Below the pieces are notes generated by a model. The model worked only from the letters and a program-made list of their open reading frames with translations, was not told the DNA's origin and searched no databases. Position numbers and translations under genes: made by a program. 64,000 nt of DNA. Source: Blastomonas ursincola (GTDB lineage Bacteria; Pseudomonadota; Alphaproteobacteria; Sphingomonadales; Sphingomonadaceae). Each line of letters begins with the position of its first letter. Within the stretch, counting starts at the first letter, position 1. Below, in pieces: positions 51,016 to 60,870 of the stretch. The stretch lies in NCBI RefSeq assembly GCF_013607875.1, contig NZ_VDES01000002.1, positions 761,638 through 825,637 of the forward strand. Reading direction: 5' to 3'.

Positions 51016-53439
51016 TCAGGCAGCCAGATCACGCTCCATCATGGTCTGGCCCTGTCCGTCCACCCGCTCCCATTGCAGGTTGCCGGTATAGCGCCAGGCC
51101 AGCTCGCCAGCGGCGTTGAGCGCGAACAGATGCAGCCAGCGATTGTCGAACAGCGCGCGTACGCCTTCATGCCGTTCGAGGATCGCGGTCATCGCCTCGA
51201 CCGGTGCCTCGATGCACACCGAAAGCCGCAGCGGTTCGTGCACCAGATCGCTGCCGTCGTGCACCGACTGCCAGGGCAGGCCTGCACGCAGCGTGCCGCC
51301 ATTGCCCTCGACCACGCCGATGCCGCCGGTGACATTGTGGATCAGCTTGTTGCCGCCGCCAAAGACGTGCGGCGCGACCGATGATCCATAATATTGCAGG
51401 CTGATCCAGCTGGCGACCACGACCGGCGCGGTCATGATCAGTTCGAGCACGCCAAAGCCTTCGTCCTGCTGCCACTGATAGTCATGCAGGAAGGCGCGAC
51501 CTTCCAGGCACTTGCCGCTGGTACGGCTGCGCGGTGCCGCGATAAAGGCCTTGCACCCGGCGAGCGCCCATTCGGGGCGGATCTCGGCCCAGTCGCGGCT
51601 GCGCTTGGCGACGTCGGCCGCTCCATCGGCGCGGGGCAGGCGCAGCGCCCGTTCGCCGCGTGCGACAAGGCCAGCGCTTGCCAGCCAACCCCTGGCCTGG
51701 TCTATCGCGTTCGCATGGGCAGGCGAGGGGTGATCGCCGTCATAGATCAGCACATTGTCGGTGGTGGTGTCGTGCAAGCCTGCAAGGAACAATGTGGTCG
51801 ACGGAACGATGATGCCATTGCTCGCCAGGCCGCCACGTACCGCCGGTTCATTGAGTAGGCTGGCCAGCAGCCTCGCATTGACCTCGCCCGAATAGCCGCC
51901 GCACGCACCGCAATGCAGCCCGCTGGCGTGGGGATTGTTGACCACGTTCGCGCCATGACCGACGAGCAGCACCAGCGGTGCGAAATCCTGTGTCAGGGAC
52001 ATTGCGCGCAGCACCGCAGTGGCCGCGTCGATCTTGTCGGCCAGGCTCAGCGCCGGGTCGGGGCGCGGCATCGGATCGTTGGGCAGACTTGTCTTTTTCA
52101 GGGCGAAACTGTCGCGCATCAGCTTGCCCAGATAGACCGGGCCCGCCGCCTCGACAAAGGCGAAGCTCGATACGGCAGCCAGCTTGAATCGGCCCCAGGC
52201 GCGCTTGGCACGCGACCGGTAGCGGGCTGCGCGGTCGACGTCCTCCAGTTCGGCCCCGCCCGAGCTGGTGGTCAGCTTCGGGTTGAGCAGCACCGGCAGC
52301 CGGTGCTCATGGACGTCCGAGGCAAAGCGACGATGCGACGCGCCGAGCCCGAAAAAGCCGGCAAAGCCGAGCGTCTGGATCGACGGGTCGAGCGCTTCAA
52401 GCGCGCGGCGAAAGACCTCGGAGCGCACGTCGATGCAGAAGGCCGCCTGCAATGCGGGCGGCACTGCGGCGCTGCTTGCCGGAGCAGCGGCGAGCGTCTC
52501 GCCGATCGCCCGCTGGCCTGCCCGTTCGGCGGCTTCCTGCAGGATGGCGTCGATGATCTGATCGGCATCGGGCGCAACCGGAGCGGAATGCGCGGCCACC
52601 ACATCCTGCCAGGCTTCGTGGATCGGGCTGCGATACTGCGCCAGCAGCGCATCTTCCCACATCAGGCGGATGCACAGCAGATCGGTGAGCGTGCTGTCCT
52701 GCTGACCGGCCAGCTCGGCCTGCCACAGCCGGTAGCGGCCGACCTGCGCCCAGCCGCCCAGTGTCATCAGCAGCGCGTGAAAATAGGTGGGCATCGCCGC
52801 GTCAGGCAGACCCAGCCGGGCGGTGCTGGCGGCGAGCGCATCGGCTGCGCTGTCGGGCGCATCGGCGACGAACCGGGCAAAGCCCTTGAGGCCGGCGATC
52901 TCGGGGGTCAGATCGTGGGTGGCGACATCCTGCCAGGCGCGAAAGGCGGATTTGCCCTGCGGTGCGGCCCACAAGGCCTGGCCCTCATCGCTCCATCCGG
53001 CGATCCAGTGGCCCAAGCGCTCGGCGATGATCGCAGGCCAGTCGATGCCCGAGACGCGTGCGGCGAGATCGGCGATCGTGGGCAGCGGGTCCTTGCGGAC
53101 ATGCGGGCGCTGCGCTGCGAGCTTGAGCTCGGCGACGCTCGCGGGGCAGGGCGATACGGTGCAGGCGGCGAGCGCGGCGGCCAGATCGCCATCGGTGATC
53201 GATCCATTGCCGATCCGCTCGCGATACCAGCTGCGCGCCATCGTGGCCGGCGCATCGCTCACCCGTGCGAGCAGCGCGGCGGTGGTAGCGAGGTCGAGCC
53301 CGGCCTGGCCGAGATAGGGGTTCACGGCCACGCTGGAGGCGAGCGGCCAGACCGGCGGAATGGCGCGCGCGGCAGCGTCGGCGATCGGCGCGATGTCTGC
53401 GGCGGTCGGTTTGGGCTTGGTCAGGCTGTCCTGCGTCAT
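51016..53439 (-). CDS. dabA: DabA, catalytic subunit of a DAB inorganic-carbon pump
   Basis: 807 residues, DUF2309 family. DabA is a beta-carbonic-anhydrase-like protein that with DabB accumulates bicarbonate. Predicted zinc ligands are Cys335 and Asp337 in FCIDVRSE, His495 in LVGHGANV and Cys510 in LHCGACGG; the Cys-Asp spacing of two and the His-Cys spacing of 15 equal those of Halothiobacillus DabA. Soluble, membrane-associated. Lies 32 bases after dabB, so forms an operon dabB-dabA preceded by a LysR gene. Confidence 0.95.
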   Translation of the reverse strand: MTQDSLTKPKPTAADIAPIADAAARAIPPVWPLASSVAVNPYLGQAGLDLATTAALLARVSDAPATMARSWYRERIGNGSITDGDLAAALAACTVSPCPASVAELKLAAQRPHVRKDPLPTIADLAARVSGIDWPAIIAERLGHWIAGWSDEGQALWAAPQGKSAFRAWQDVATHDLTPEIAGLKGFARFVADAPDSAADALAASTARLGLPDAAMPTYFHALLMTLGGWAQVGRYRLWQAELAGQQDSTLTDLLCIRLMWEDALLAQYRSPIHEAWQDVVAAHSAPVAPDADQIIDAILQEAAERAGQRAIGETLAAAPASSAAVPPALQAAFCIDVRSEVFRRALEALDPSIQTLGFAGFFGLGASHRRFASDVHEHRLPVLLNPKLTTSSGGAELEDVDRAARYRSRAKRAWGRFKLAAVSSFAFVEAAGPVYLGKLMRDSFALKKTSLPNDPMPRPDPALSLADKIDAATAVLRAMSLTQDFAPLVLLVGHGANVVNNPHASGLHCGACGGYSGEVNARLLASLLNEPAVRGGLASNGIIVPSTTLFLAGLHDTTTDNVLIYDGDHPSPAHANAIDQARGWLASAGLVARGERALRLPRADGAADVAKRSRDWAEIRPEWALAGCKAFIAAPRSRTSGKCLEGRAFLHDYQWQQDEGFGVLELIMTAPVVVASWISLQYYGSSVAPHVFGGGNKLIHNVTGGIGVVEGNGGTLRAGLPWQSVHDGSDLVHEPLRLSVCIEAPVEAMTAILERHEGVRALFDNRWLHLFALNAAGELAWRYTGNLQWERVDGQGQTMMERDLAA

Positions 53440-53470
53440 GGCAAACTCCTTGGAAAATCGTATCTTGTGG

Positions 53471-55066
53471 TCAACGCGACCGCTTCAGGGTCCAGCCGCC
53501 GAGCATGCGGTCGAACAGCGCGTTGGCGTAAAGGCCGTTGGAAAGGTGGACCCTGAGGCCCGCCGCCGCGGGGTGATAGGCCCAGAGCGGGAACATCGAC
53601 TGGGCGATGGCAACCAGCCCGAAGCTGACCACCGCCAGGATCATCAGCACCCATTCGAGCGGTCCGGGCGCGGGCGTTGCGGGCAGGGGGCCGAGCAGCA
53701 GCGCATCGGCAACGTGGTGCAGCGCGAAATAGCCGAGCGAGGCTGCGAGCGAATAGACGACCATCCGGCGCATCAGAGGGACGGGAGCGGCGCCAGCGAG
53801 ACCCTGGGCCAGCAGATAGGCGATGCCGAAGATCAGGATGGCACCCAGCGCGATCGACTGCGGCGAAGTATCCTGAAAGCGGAAGGCAAAGCCGATGGCG
53901 ACATAGATGGCGAGCGCGGCGAGGAACGCGCCGGTCACCGCCTTGGCACCCGGAATGGCAACCGGACCCGGCCGCCGCAGCGCCGCGATCCGCTCGACCG
54001 CGCCACCCGAGGCAAGGAAGCTGTGCGCCTTGTAGAGCGAGTGCGCGATGATGTGCAGCATGGCCAGCGGGAACAGCGCCAGGCCGCACTGCATGATCAT
54101 GAAGCCCATCTGCGCGACGGTGGACCAGGCGAGCGAGGTCTTGACCGCAGGCTGGGTGAGCATCACCAGCCCGCCGAACACCGCGGTGAAGCCGCCGATC
54201 ATCACCAATCCCGCCATGATCGCGGGCGACAGCAGCAGGACATCGGCAAAGCGGATGAGCAGGAAGCCGCCCGCATTGATGACGCCTGCATGCAGCAGCG
54301 CCGAGACCGGGGTCGGTGCCTCCATCACCTCGGTCAACCAGCCGTGCAGCGGGAATTGCGCCGACTTGATGACGGCGGCGAGCGCCAAGCCGAACACCGC
54401 AAAGCGGATCGCGGTGCCGCTTTCACCGCCGCGTGCGCTATCGAGGATGGCGGCGATATCGCCAGTACCATAGACCCAGAACAGCAGCGCCGCCGATCCG
54501 AGCAGCGCGACATCGGCGATGCGTGCCGTGATATATTTCTTGCGCGCGGCGCGGCGTGCAGCAGCGCGATCGGGATAGAAGAGCAGCAGCTTGTGCAGGC
54601 ACAGGCTGGTGGCGATCCAGAACAGCACCAGTTGCAAGAGATTGCCCGACAGCGCGAACAGCAGCACGCTGGCCAGTGTGAAGCTCAGCCAGGCCTTGAA
54701 ATGCGCGCGGCGCGGTTCGTCGCCCAGATAGGTGCGCGAATAGCGCAGCACGACCCAGCCGACAAAACTGACCAGGATCGTCACCGGCAGGCTGACGGCG
54801 TCGAGCCGGACGGAAAGCCCCAGATGCTGCCAGACCAGCAGTTCGGAGGTGACCGGTCCTGCGGTGATCAGCTGCACCAGCGCCGCGATGGCGAGGCCAA
54901 GACAGGCGAGCAGGGCGGCTTCCAGCGCCCGTCCGGTCAGGCGGGCATGGCGGTCGCCTGCGAGCAGGGCGATACCACCCAATCCGGTGAATGCGGCGAT
55001 CCCGATTGTCAGGGCAAGGGCGATATCCATCGTCTTTCCGTCTCCGTATGGCCCCGGCAAGGGCAC
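53471..55066 (-). CDS. dabB: DabB, NuoL-like membrane subunit of the DAB pump
   Basis: 531 residues, about 14 membrane segments of the proton-translocating antiporter-like type ([50 protein letters not shown]). DabB energises DabA with the cation gradient. Slightly shorter than NuoL, as expected for the family. ATG 55066 follows the LysR gene by 79 bases on the same strand. No complex I genes surround it, which excludes a simple nuo subunit. Confidence 0.94.
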   Translation of the reverse strand: MPLPGPYGDGKTMDIALALTIGIAAFTGLGGIALLAGDRHARLTGRALEAALLACLGLAIAALVQLITAGPVTSELLVWQHLGLSVRLDAVSLPVTILVSFVGWVVLRYSRTYLGDEPRRAHFKAWLSFTLASVLLFALSGNLLQLVLFWIATSLCLHKLLLFYPDRAAARRAARKKYITARIADVALLGSAALLFWVYGTGDIAAILDSARGGESGTAIRFAVFGLALAAVIKSAQFPLHGWLTEVMEAPTPVSALLHAGVINAGGFLLIRFADVLLLSPAIMAGLVMIGGFTAVFGGLVMLTQPAVKTSLAWSTVAQMGFMIMQCGLALFPLAMLHIIAHSLYKAHSFLASGGAVERIAALRRPGPVAIPGAKAVTGAFLAALAIYVAIGFAFRFQDTSPQSIALGAILIFGIAYLLAQGLAGAAPVPLMRRMVVYSLAASLGYFALHHVADALLLGPLPATPAPGPLEWVLMILAVVSFGLVAIAQSMFPLWAYHPAAAGLRVHLSNGLYANALFDRMLGGWTLKRSR

Positions 55067-55144
55067 GCGTGTCGCAAACGGATACGGACGAACGATCGAT
55101 ACGGAAAATTCAATGAAATAAAGATTTGGTTCTGAAATTCCGAA

Positions 55145-56026
55145 CTAGGCGATTTTGGCGATCTCGAGCAGCTGATCGACCAGGGGGTGCGGAAAGCGCC
55201 GTGACTGGGTCATCGCGTAAAAGGATTCGGTCAGGCCGGGGATCGACATGATGTCGTGCAGGCTGCCGATATTGAGCTCGTCGCGCACCACGATCGGCGG
55301 CACCACGCCCACCCCGGTTCCGGCGCGCAGCAACAGGCGCAGCATCGCCATGTCATCGGCCTCGGCGATGATATTGGGCAGGATGCCGAGGCGGTCGACC
55401 AGCAGGTCGAAATCGGCGCGAACCCCGGAATCCGTAGCGGGAACCACCAGTCGCATGGTCATCAGCAACTCGCGCAGCGGGGTGCGGGAGACATCGACCT
55501 TTTGCGGGCCGATCAGGCTCACCGGAATCTGGTCGACCAGGTGCGCGACCCAGTTTGTGCCACTGTCGCGAAAGGGCAGGCGGTTGGTCAGCAGCACGTC
55601 GAGCTCGTGCGCCTCGAGCGCCTTGACCAGGTCGCGCAGCGAGCCCGAACGGATCACCATGTGCACGTCGTCGCGGCCGACCATGGGCGCAAGGAAGCGC
55701 ATCTGGAAATTGCGCGACAGGGTCGAGAGCGCCCCGACACGCAGATGCCGTCGGCTGCTGCCGCTGCCGCCGGCAAAGGTCGCCATCATCTCGTTCGCGG
55801 TCTCGAACATGCTGTCGGCATAGTTCAGCGCGACGCGCCCCGCTTCGGTCAGTTCGAGCCGCCGTCCGCGACGCTCAAACAGTTGATGGCCAATGTTTTC
55901 TTCCAGCAGCTTGATCTGGGTCGACAGCGCGGATTGCGAGACGTTGAGCCGCCGCGCGGCGTTGGTGAGATTGCCGTCATGCGCCACCGCATGGAAATAG
56001 CGCAGATGCTTGAAATTGAGGTGCAT
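55145..56026 (-). CDS. NhaR-like LysR regulator ahead of dabBA
   Basis: 293 residues. MHLNFKHLRYFHAVAHDGNLTNAARR and SQSALSTQIKLLEENIGHQLFERRGRRLELTEAG give a close match to NhaR by memory, the E. coli activator of the sodium/proton antiporter. Placed directly before dabB on the same strand, so it likely senses bicarbonate, pH or sodium and controls the pump. A palindrome with TN11A spacing (56048-56064) is just upstream of its own start. Confidence 0.88.
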   Translation of the reverse strand: MHLNFKHLRYFHAVAHDGNLTNAARRLNVSQSALSTQIKLLEENIGHQLFERRGRRLELTEAGRVALNYADSMFETANEMMATFAGGSGSSRRHLRVGALSTLSRNFQMRFLAPMVGRDDVHMVIRSGSLRDLVKALEAHELDVLLTNRLPFRDSGTNWVAHLVDQIPVSLIGPQKVDVSRTPLRELLMTMRLVVPATDSGVRADFDLLVDRLGILPNIIAEADDMAMLRLLLRAGTGVGVVPPIVVRDELNIGSLHDIMSIPGLTESFYAMTQSRRFPHPLVDQLLEIAKIA

Positions 56027-56047
56027 CGCAGTCCACTCCGCCAGGCA

Positions 56048-56064
56048 GTTCGCATTAATCGAAC
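56048..56064. promoter_or_regulatory. LysR-type TN11A site upstream of the LysR gene
   Basis: GTTCG and CGAAC flank CATTAAT, with T56050-N11-A56062 as expected for a LysR operator. It lies between the LysR gene and the divergent dehydrogenase-like gene, so one regulator could serve both directions. The half-sites are only five bases, so this is a moderate call. Confidence 0.5.
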
Positions 56065-56150
56065 GATTGGACGTTTTTATTGAATTTCCGCGATGTGCGC
56101 AATGCGTTTAGTCAGCAGTCCAAGCCCAGACGCTCGCAAAGGTCCTTTCG

Positions 56151-57356
56151 ATGGAAACATTGCCCGAACAGCCTGACCTTCCCTTTCGCTCGCTTGCGGT
56201 CGCACAAGCGGGCGTTGCCCCTGACCGGATCCCCGCAGTTCAATCCGGTCAGGGGCTTTCCACCGACCCGCGTCCTGCGCTCAGCCTGGTCGACGGATCG
56301 CAACTGCTGCTGGCGGAGCAGGCCGAGCCGGTGCCGCAGGACTGGCGCGATGCGCTGGCGCGGCTCGCTGCATGGCTCGAACTCGATGTGCAGCATGTCT
56401 CGGCGCGGCCGGTAGGTGCGCTTCGCCAGGTTGCCGCATGGGCCGCGCCGCACCGGGCCGCAAAGGCCGCGCTCCAGTTTCACCCCTGGCAGAACGTGTC
56501 GCCTGTCGCCTTTCAGGCCGGGGGCCATGCCATGCTGCCGCGGGTCGATTGGGTTGCAAGCTATCTGCAGGATCAGGGCACCGGCAAGCCGCTCAAGGCG
56601 AGCACGCTCGATGTGATGCTGATGTCGCCCCACCCGGCCGCCTGTGCTGTCGATGCCGATTGCGATGCTCCCATGCCGCGCGCGGAAACCCTGCAGGCGA
56701 TGCTCCAGGCTGCGCTTGCCGAGGGGCGCCAGCGGATCGGCATCGTCGTCGATGCCCAACGCCGCAACGCACTGGTGCGCCAGCTGCTGGTCTCGGGGCG
56801 CGTCGCGACGCGCGACCAGCAGGAAATCGAGATTCTGCCGATCGAGGATGCGCTGTGCCATCTTGTCCGCCATGCCGGGCGCTGGGATGCGATCATCGTG
56901 CTGCCCGAACTGCGCAGCCTGGTGTTTGCGATGCTCGCCGAACTCAGCGGCATCTGGACCCCCTGGCCGATGCTGTGGCATCGGCGCGGGGTCAGCATGA
57001 TCACCGGCGAGGTGCTCGACGAGGCGGATGGCACGCTGCCGCTCAACGCGCCCTTGCTGGTGCAGGCACTCGCGCTGGCTGCGCACCATGCTGGCCTTGG
57101 CCATGCCGCTCAGCGGCTGATGCAGGGCGCCGTGCGGCTGTGGGATTGCGGCATCATCACCCCCGGCCGGGGTTCCGTCGCGCCGTATGTCACCGAGGTG
57201 ACCGACGGCGAATTCATTCACCAGCTCTGTCGCGGCGGCGAGCAGCGTTCGCGCGCCCGCTCGTCGTGGCGCGCCATTCCTGCGGCAGCACTGGCCCCGT
57301 CGCCGCGCCAGCCGCGTCCTTCCCTTCGGCTCGTTGCCGCCAATGGAGACCAATAA
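56151..57356 (+). CDS. Degenerate isocitrate/isopropylmalate-dehydrogenase-like protein
   Basis: 401 residues. By-eye alignment places residues about 152-360 on the C-terminal half of the isocitrate/isopropylmalate dehydrogenase fold: MLQAALAEGRQRIGIVVDA, the LPIEDALCHLV strand (E232 where Asp is normal), RWDAIIVLPELRS, and the helix PLLVQALALAAHHAGLGHAAQ. The metal-binding GDxxSD motif is replaced by RSLVFAML and the catalytic Lys is missing, so the enzyme looks inactive. The first 150 residues are Pro/Ala-rich with no known domain. Next to dab genes and an ArsR gene (one base apart). Moderate confidence in the fold. Confidence 0.55.
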   Translation: METLPEQPDLPFRSLAVAQAGVAPDRIPAVQSGQGLSTDPRPALSLVDGSQLLLAEQAEPVPQDWRDALARLAAWLELDVQHVSARPVGALRQVAAWAAPHRAAKAALQFHPWQNVSPVAFQAGGHAMLPRVDWVASYLQDQGTGKPLKASTLDVMLMSPHPAACAVDADCDAPMPRAETLQAMLQAALAEGRQRIGIVVDAQRRNALVRQLLVSGRVATRDQQEIEILPIEDALCHLVRHAGRWDAIIVLPELRSLVFAMLAELSGIWTPWPMLWHRRGVSMITGEVLDEADGTLPLNAPLLVQALALAAHHAGLGHAAQRLMQGAVRLWDCGIITPGRGSVAPYVTEVTDGEFIHQLCRGGEQRSRARSSWRAIPAAALAPSPRQPRPSLRLVAANGDQ

Positions 57357-57357
57357 G

Positions 57358-57738
57358 ATGCCCAGCCGCAAGATCGTTGCCCATGAACTCGCCACCGTGC
57401 TGCGCCAGATTTCTCACCCGGACCGCATCCGCCTGATCCAGAAGCTGCGGATCGGCGACCAGACGGTGAACGAGATGGCCGCCGCGCTCGACATTACCCC
57501 GACGCGGCTGTCGCAGCATCTCGCCGTGCTGCGCGCGCTGGGGCTGGTAGAGATCGAGAGCTTCGCGCAGAGCCGGGTCTATCGCCTGACCCAGCCACAG
57601 CTTGCCTTGTGGCTGATCGACGGAATCGACTTCATCGCGCACCGCATCGGCAAGGTAAGCGAGAGCGACGTGCAGCGCGCCAAGCAGCTGTGGGAAGAAG
57701 ATTCGCTCGAACCGGTGGACACGGCAAAGGCGGCCTGA
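57358..57738 (+). CDS. ArsR-family transcriptional regulator
   Basis: 126 residues. Winged helix: RKIVAHELATVLRQISHPDRIRLIQKLR, MAAALDITPTRLSQHLAVLRALGLV and FAQSRVYRLTQPQL. No cysteine metal-sensing site, so the signal is not a thiophilic metal. Start ATG 57358 follows the upstream stop by one base and has GGAG nine bases ahead. It probably shares a transcript with the dehydrogenase-like gene. Confidence 0.88.
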   Translation: MPSRKIVAHELATVLRQISHPDRIRLIQKLRIGDQTVNEMAAALDITPTRLSQHLAVLRALGLVEIESFAQSRVYRLTQPQLALWLIDGIDFIAHRIGKVSESDVQRAKQLWEEDSLEPVDTAKAA

Positions 57739-57782
57739 ACCTGATCGCTTGCGCTAAGAAGGTGCGGCGTTAAGACGGGTCC

Positions 57783-59447
57783 ATGCTGAAACATATCCTG
57801 TTCGCCGCCGCCGCCATCGGCGCGCTCGCCGCTCCCGTCCATGCCCAGACCGAGATGGCCGTCGATGCCGATCGGCTGGTCGAAACGGTCCGCACGCTCG
57901 CATCGGACACGTTCGAGGGGCGTGCGCCCGGTACGCGCGGCGAGGAGCGGACGCTCGGCTATCTGATTGCGCGTCTCGAGGCTCTGGGGCTGGAACCGGC
58001 CGGGCCTGATGGCCAGTGGCTGCAGAAGGTGCCGCTCCTCCACACGAGGCTGCAGGCACCGCGGACGCTCGATTTCGCGACGCCCAAGGGGAAGGTCGCG
58101 CCCAGGCTGGCCGAGGATATCTACCTCTCGACCATCCGCCCCGAAGACGCCGCGCGCGTCGCCAACGCGCCGCTGGTGTTCGTCGGCTATGGCGTGAATG
58201 CGCCCGAGCGCGGCTGGGACGATTTCAAGGGCGCGGACCTCAAGGGCAAGGTCGCGGTGTTCCTGATCAACGATCCCGATTTCGTCGCCAAGCCGGGCGA
58301 GCCGGCGGCGGGCAAGTTCGGCGACCGGACGATGACCTATTATGGCCGCTGGACCTACAAGTTCGAGGAAGCCGCACGCCAGGGCGCGGTCGCCGCGCTG
58401 ATCGTCCACAATGCGGCGGGCGTCGGCTATGGCTGGAACGTCGTCATCAGCCCCGGCGGCGAGAATTACGACATCGTCCGCGCGCCCGATGCGCTCACCA
58501 GCGTGCGGCTGCAGGGCTGGCTGTCGGCCGACATGTCGACGCGGCTGTTCGCGGCGGCGGGGCTGGACCTTGCCAAGCTCGAGGTCGAGGCGCGCTCGCC
58601 CAAGTTCCGCCCGGTGGAGTTGAAGGGCGTGACGCTCCATGCCGATATTCCGGTGCAGCCCGAGGTGGTGACCAGCCACAATGTGCTGGGCAGGATCACC
58701 GGCAGCAAGCGTCCCGACGAGGTCGTGATGTTCGGCGCGCACTGGGATGCCTATGGCCAGGGCAAGCCCGACGTTCAGGGCCGCATCTACCGCGCCGGGG
58801 CCAATGACGATGCGCTGGGTATTGCCGGATTGTTCGAGATCGCCCGATCAATCAAGGCAGGGCCAGCGCCCGAGCGCTCGGTGGTGTTCGGTCTGTGGAC
58901 GGCAGAAGAGCGCGGCCTGCTCGGTTCGGAATATTATGCCGCCAATCCGGTCTATCCGATGGAAAGGACCGTCGCCAATCTGGCGCTCGACATCCTGCAG
59001 ACCGCAGGCGCGGCGAAGGATGTGGTGCTGGTCGGCAAGGGGCAGAACACGCTCGAGGACGACATGGCGCGCGTCGCCGCGACCCAGGGGCGCACGGTGA
59101 CGCCCGAAAGCCTGCCCGAACGCGGGCTGTTCTACCGCGCCGACCATTTCTCCTTCGCCAAGCGCGGCGTGCCGGTGATGCTGCTGATGGGCATTGCGGG
59201 GGCGTCGAACCTCAAGCAGGGCGGCGTCGCGGCGGGCCAGGCCTGGATCGATGCCTATACCGGCCAATGCTATCACCAGGCGTGCGACGCCTGGGGGCCG
59301 GACTGGAATCTCGACGGTGCGGTGCAGGACATCGCGCTGACCGGGATCATCGGCGCGGAACTGGCCAATTCGACCCGCTGGCCGCAATGGAAGCCTGGCT
59401 CCGAGTTCAAGGCGATCCGCGAAAAGTCCGGTGCACCGAAAGAATAG
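57783..59447 (+). CDS. Secreted M28-family metallopeptidase with PA domain
   Basis: 554 residues. Signal peptide MLKHILFAAAAIGALAAPVHAQ. A protease-associated (PA) insert is present around residues 100-200 (RWDDFKG-like DDFKGADLKGKVAVF). Metal and catalytic motifs: FGAHWDAYG, RAGANDDALGIAGL, WTAEERGLLGSEYY, CYHQACDAW. Likely cleaves amino acids from peptides in the periplasm or medium. Stop is next to a convergent NAD-binding gene. Confidence 0.9.
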   Translation: MLKHILFAAAAIGALAAPVHAQTEMAVDADRLVETVRTLASDTFEGRAPGTRGEERTLGYLIARLEALGLEPAGPDGQWLQKVPLLHTRLQAPRTLDFATPKGKVAPRLAEDIYLSTIRPEDAARVANAPLVFVGYGVNAPERGWDDFKGADLKGKVAVFLINDPDFVAKPGEPAAGKFGDRTMTYYGRWTYKFEEAARQGAVAALIVHNAAGVGYGWNVVISPGGENYDIVRAPDALTSVRLQGWLSADMSTRLFAAAGLDLAKLEVEARSPKFRPVELKGVTLHADIPVQPEVVTSHNVLGRITGSKRPDEVVMFGAHWDAYGQGKPDVQGRIYRAGANDDALGIAGLFEIARSIKAGPAPERSVVFGLWTAEERGLLGSEYYAANPVYPMERTVANLALDILQTAGAAKDVVLVGKGQNTLEDDMARVAATQGRTVTPESLPERGLFYRADHFSFAKRGVPVMLLMGIAGASNLKQGGVAAGQAWIDAYTGQCYHQACDAWGPDWNLDGAVQDIALTGIIGAELANSTRWPQWKPGSEFKAIREKSGAPKE

Positions 59448-59448
59448 G

Positions 59449-60081
59449 TCAGGCTAGCTGGGCGGCACTCACGACGTGCCGTCCCGGCCTTGCGGCCAGC
59501 GCCGCCTCGATCAGCGCGGCGGCGATGTTCTCCGCGGGGCTGATGCGCCACTGGCGCGGCAGCACCGGCCCTAGCACAGTGAGGATTGCATCGGACACGC
59601 GCTCCATCGGCCGGAACTCGTCGCGCTGACCGCCGATCAGCCCGGGGCGGACGATCGTGTAGCTGGGATAGTCAAGCGCGCCGATGCTCGCCTCGACCTC
59701 GCCCTTGGTGCGGTTGTAGAGCAGTCGCGAGCCCGCATCCGCGCCGATCGCGGACACCAGCGCAAAGGCTTTCGCGCCGTGCGCGCGTGCGTGCGTCGCA
59801 ACCATCAGCGGATAATCGTGATCGACCCGGCAGAACGCCTCTGCCGACCCCGCCTTGGCCCGTGTCGTGCCGAGCGCGCAGATGACGGCATCGCAACGCC
59901 ACCAATCGGCATCGGGCGGCAGCAATTCGTAATCGATTAGCGGGTTGACCAGCTTCGGGTGCGAGGGCAGGGGACGGCGCGTCAGGGCGACGACCTGCGT
60001 CACGCGCGGATCATCGAGCGCCCGGGCCAGGGCGATCCGCCCGACCAGCCCGGTGGCACCTGCGATGAGAATCTTGCTCAT
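59449..60081 (-). CDS. NAD(P)-binding atypical SDR/epimerase-like protein
   Basis: 210 residues from ATG 60081. N-terminal KILIAGATGLVGRIALARAL is a Rossmann cofactor motif; TIVRPGLIGG and the SRLLYNRTKGEVE segment (YxxxK-like) are typical of the atypical short-chain/HTATIP2-like group. Function uncertain. Convergent with the M28 peptidase. A tRNA gene lies just downstream in the window on the same strand but is a separate unit. Confidence 0.82.
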   Translation of the reverse strand: MSKILIAGATGLVGRIALARALDDPRVTQVVALTRRPLPSHPKLVNPLIDYELLPPDADWWRCDAVICALGTTRAKAGSAEAFCRVDHDYPLMVATHARAHGAKAFALVSAIGADAGSRLLYNRTKGEVEASIGALDYPSYTIVRPGLIGGQRDEFRPMERVSDAILTVLGPVLPRQWRISPAENIAAALIEAALAARPGRHVVSAAQLA

Positions 60082-60171
60082 GGATCGTCCTCCACCGCCG
60101 CGCAGGTGCAATGCCACGCGCATTGTCAGCGCGAAGTCTGACGCCAGATATACTGCGATGTCGAGGAAAAA

Positions 60172-60247
60172 TGGTGGAGCCTAGCGGGATCGAACCGCTG
60201 ACCTCTACACTGCCAGTGTAGCGCTCTCCCAGCTGAGCTAAGGCCCC
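60172..60247 (-). tRNA. tRNA-Ala (GGC anticodon)
   Basis: 76 bases, minus strand: GGGGCCTTAGCTCAGCTGGG at the 5' end, anticodon stem CTACA/TGTAG around loop CTGGCAG (anticodon GGC), T-arm GGTTCGATCC and encoded CCA end. All four arms fold; acceptor stem pairs 7 of 7 with one G-U. Good tRNA-Ala call. Confidence 0.96.
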
Positions 60248-60314
60248 ATCTTCGCCGGTTTTTGACCCCCCGGCGTCGGGAAGGACCGCCCTTTAGTCGA
60301 GCGATCCGAAGGTG

Positions 60315-60338
60315 GCAAGGGGCAATTTTGCCCCTTGC
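60315..60338 (-). terminator. Hairpin after the TIGR02300 gene
   Basis: GCAAGGGGC and its complement form a nine- to eleven-base stem with a small AATT-type loop. It lies between the TIGR02300 stop and the tRNA gene. No long T run follows on the minus strand. Confidence 0.5.
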
Positions 60339-60366
60339 TCATATTTCGTAATCGGGTCGGAAAGGC

Positions 60367-60681
60367 TCAGCCTTCCTCGTCGTCGTCGTCCGCTGCGGCG
60401 ACGCCCAGGTCGTCGTCTCCGCCCAGGTCGACATCGTTGTCGGGCGAATCGCCGTCTTCGTCGATGTCCAGATCCTCATCGGCCAGATCGACATCTTCCT
60501 TCTCGATGACCTTCTTCTTCTCTTCCTCGAAGGGCAGCGGCTGCTTGGACTTCAGCACCGGCTCGGGCGTCCAGCTGTTGCCGCAGTTGATGCAGGATAC
60601 GGGGTCGTCCTTGCCAAGGTCGTAGAAGCGGGTGCCGCATTTCGGGCAGCTGTGCTTGGCGCCCCATTCAGGCTTGATCAT
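60367..60681 (-). CDS. TIGR02300/FYDLN acid-domain protein
   Basis: 104 residues. Four-cysteine zinc ribbon at the start (SCPKCGTRFYDLG and SCINCGNSW) with the FYDL signature, then an acidic tail of Asp/Glu to the C-terminus (DVDLADEDLDIDEDGD). A widespread alphaproteobacterial family without assigned function. Stand-alone on the minus strand, divergent from aroA. Confidence 0.92.
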   Translation of the reverse strand: MIKPEWGAKHSCPKCGTRFYDLGKDDPVSCINCGNSWTPEPVLKSKQPLPFEEEKKKVIEKEDVDLADEDLDIDEDGDSPDNDVDLGGDDDLGVAAADDDDEEG

Positions 60682-60870
60682 GAAAAATGCCTCGGTTTCA
60701 GCTCAATCAATGGATCGATGTGGAGAAGGTTGCATGCTTCCGCAAGGCGGCGCGCACGCCACCGGCCGGAAAATTGGCGTGCGCCTTGCCATAGCTTTGT
60801 GCCGCTGTCAAAAGCTGCGTCGCTTTTACTCCCCGGCAGACCATGCCCAAACGGAAATGCACTGAACATC

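Noticed and set aside
51913-53556. 547-codon plus-strand open frame opposite dabA
   Set aside because: Antisense to the DabA zinc-site-containing gene; composition typical of GC-driven shadow frames.
53360-55135. 591-codon plus-strand open frame opposite dabB
   Set aside because: Antisense to a clear 14-span membrane protein; arginine and glutamine rich without domains.
60172-60247. tRNA-Ala as an integration site of a genomic island
   Set aside because: No integrase, direct repeat of the tRNA end or AT-rich flank was seen beside it.
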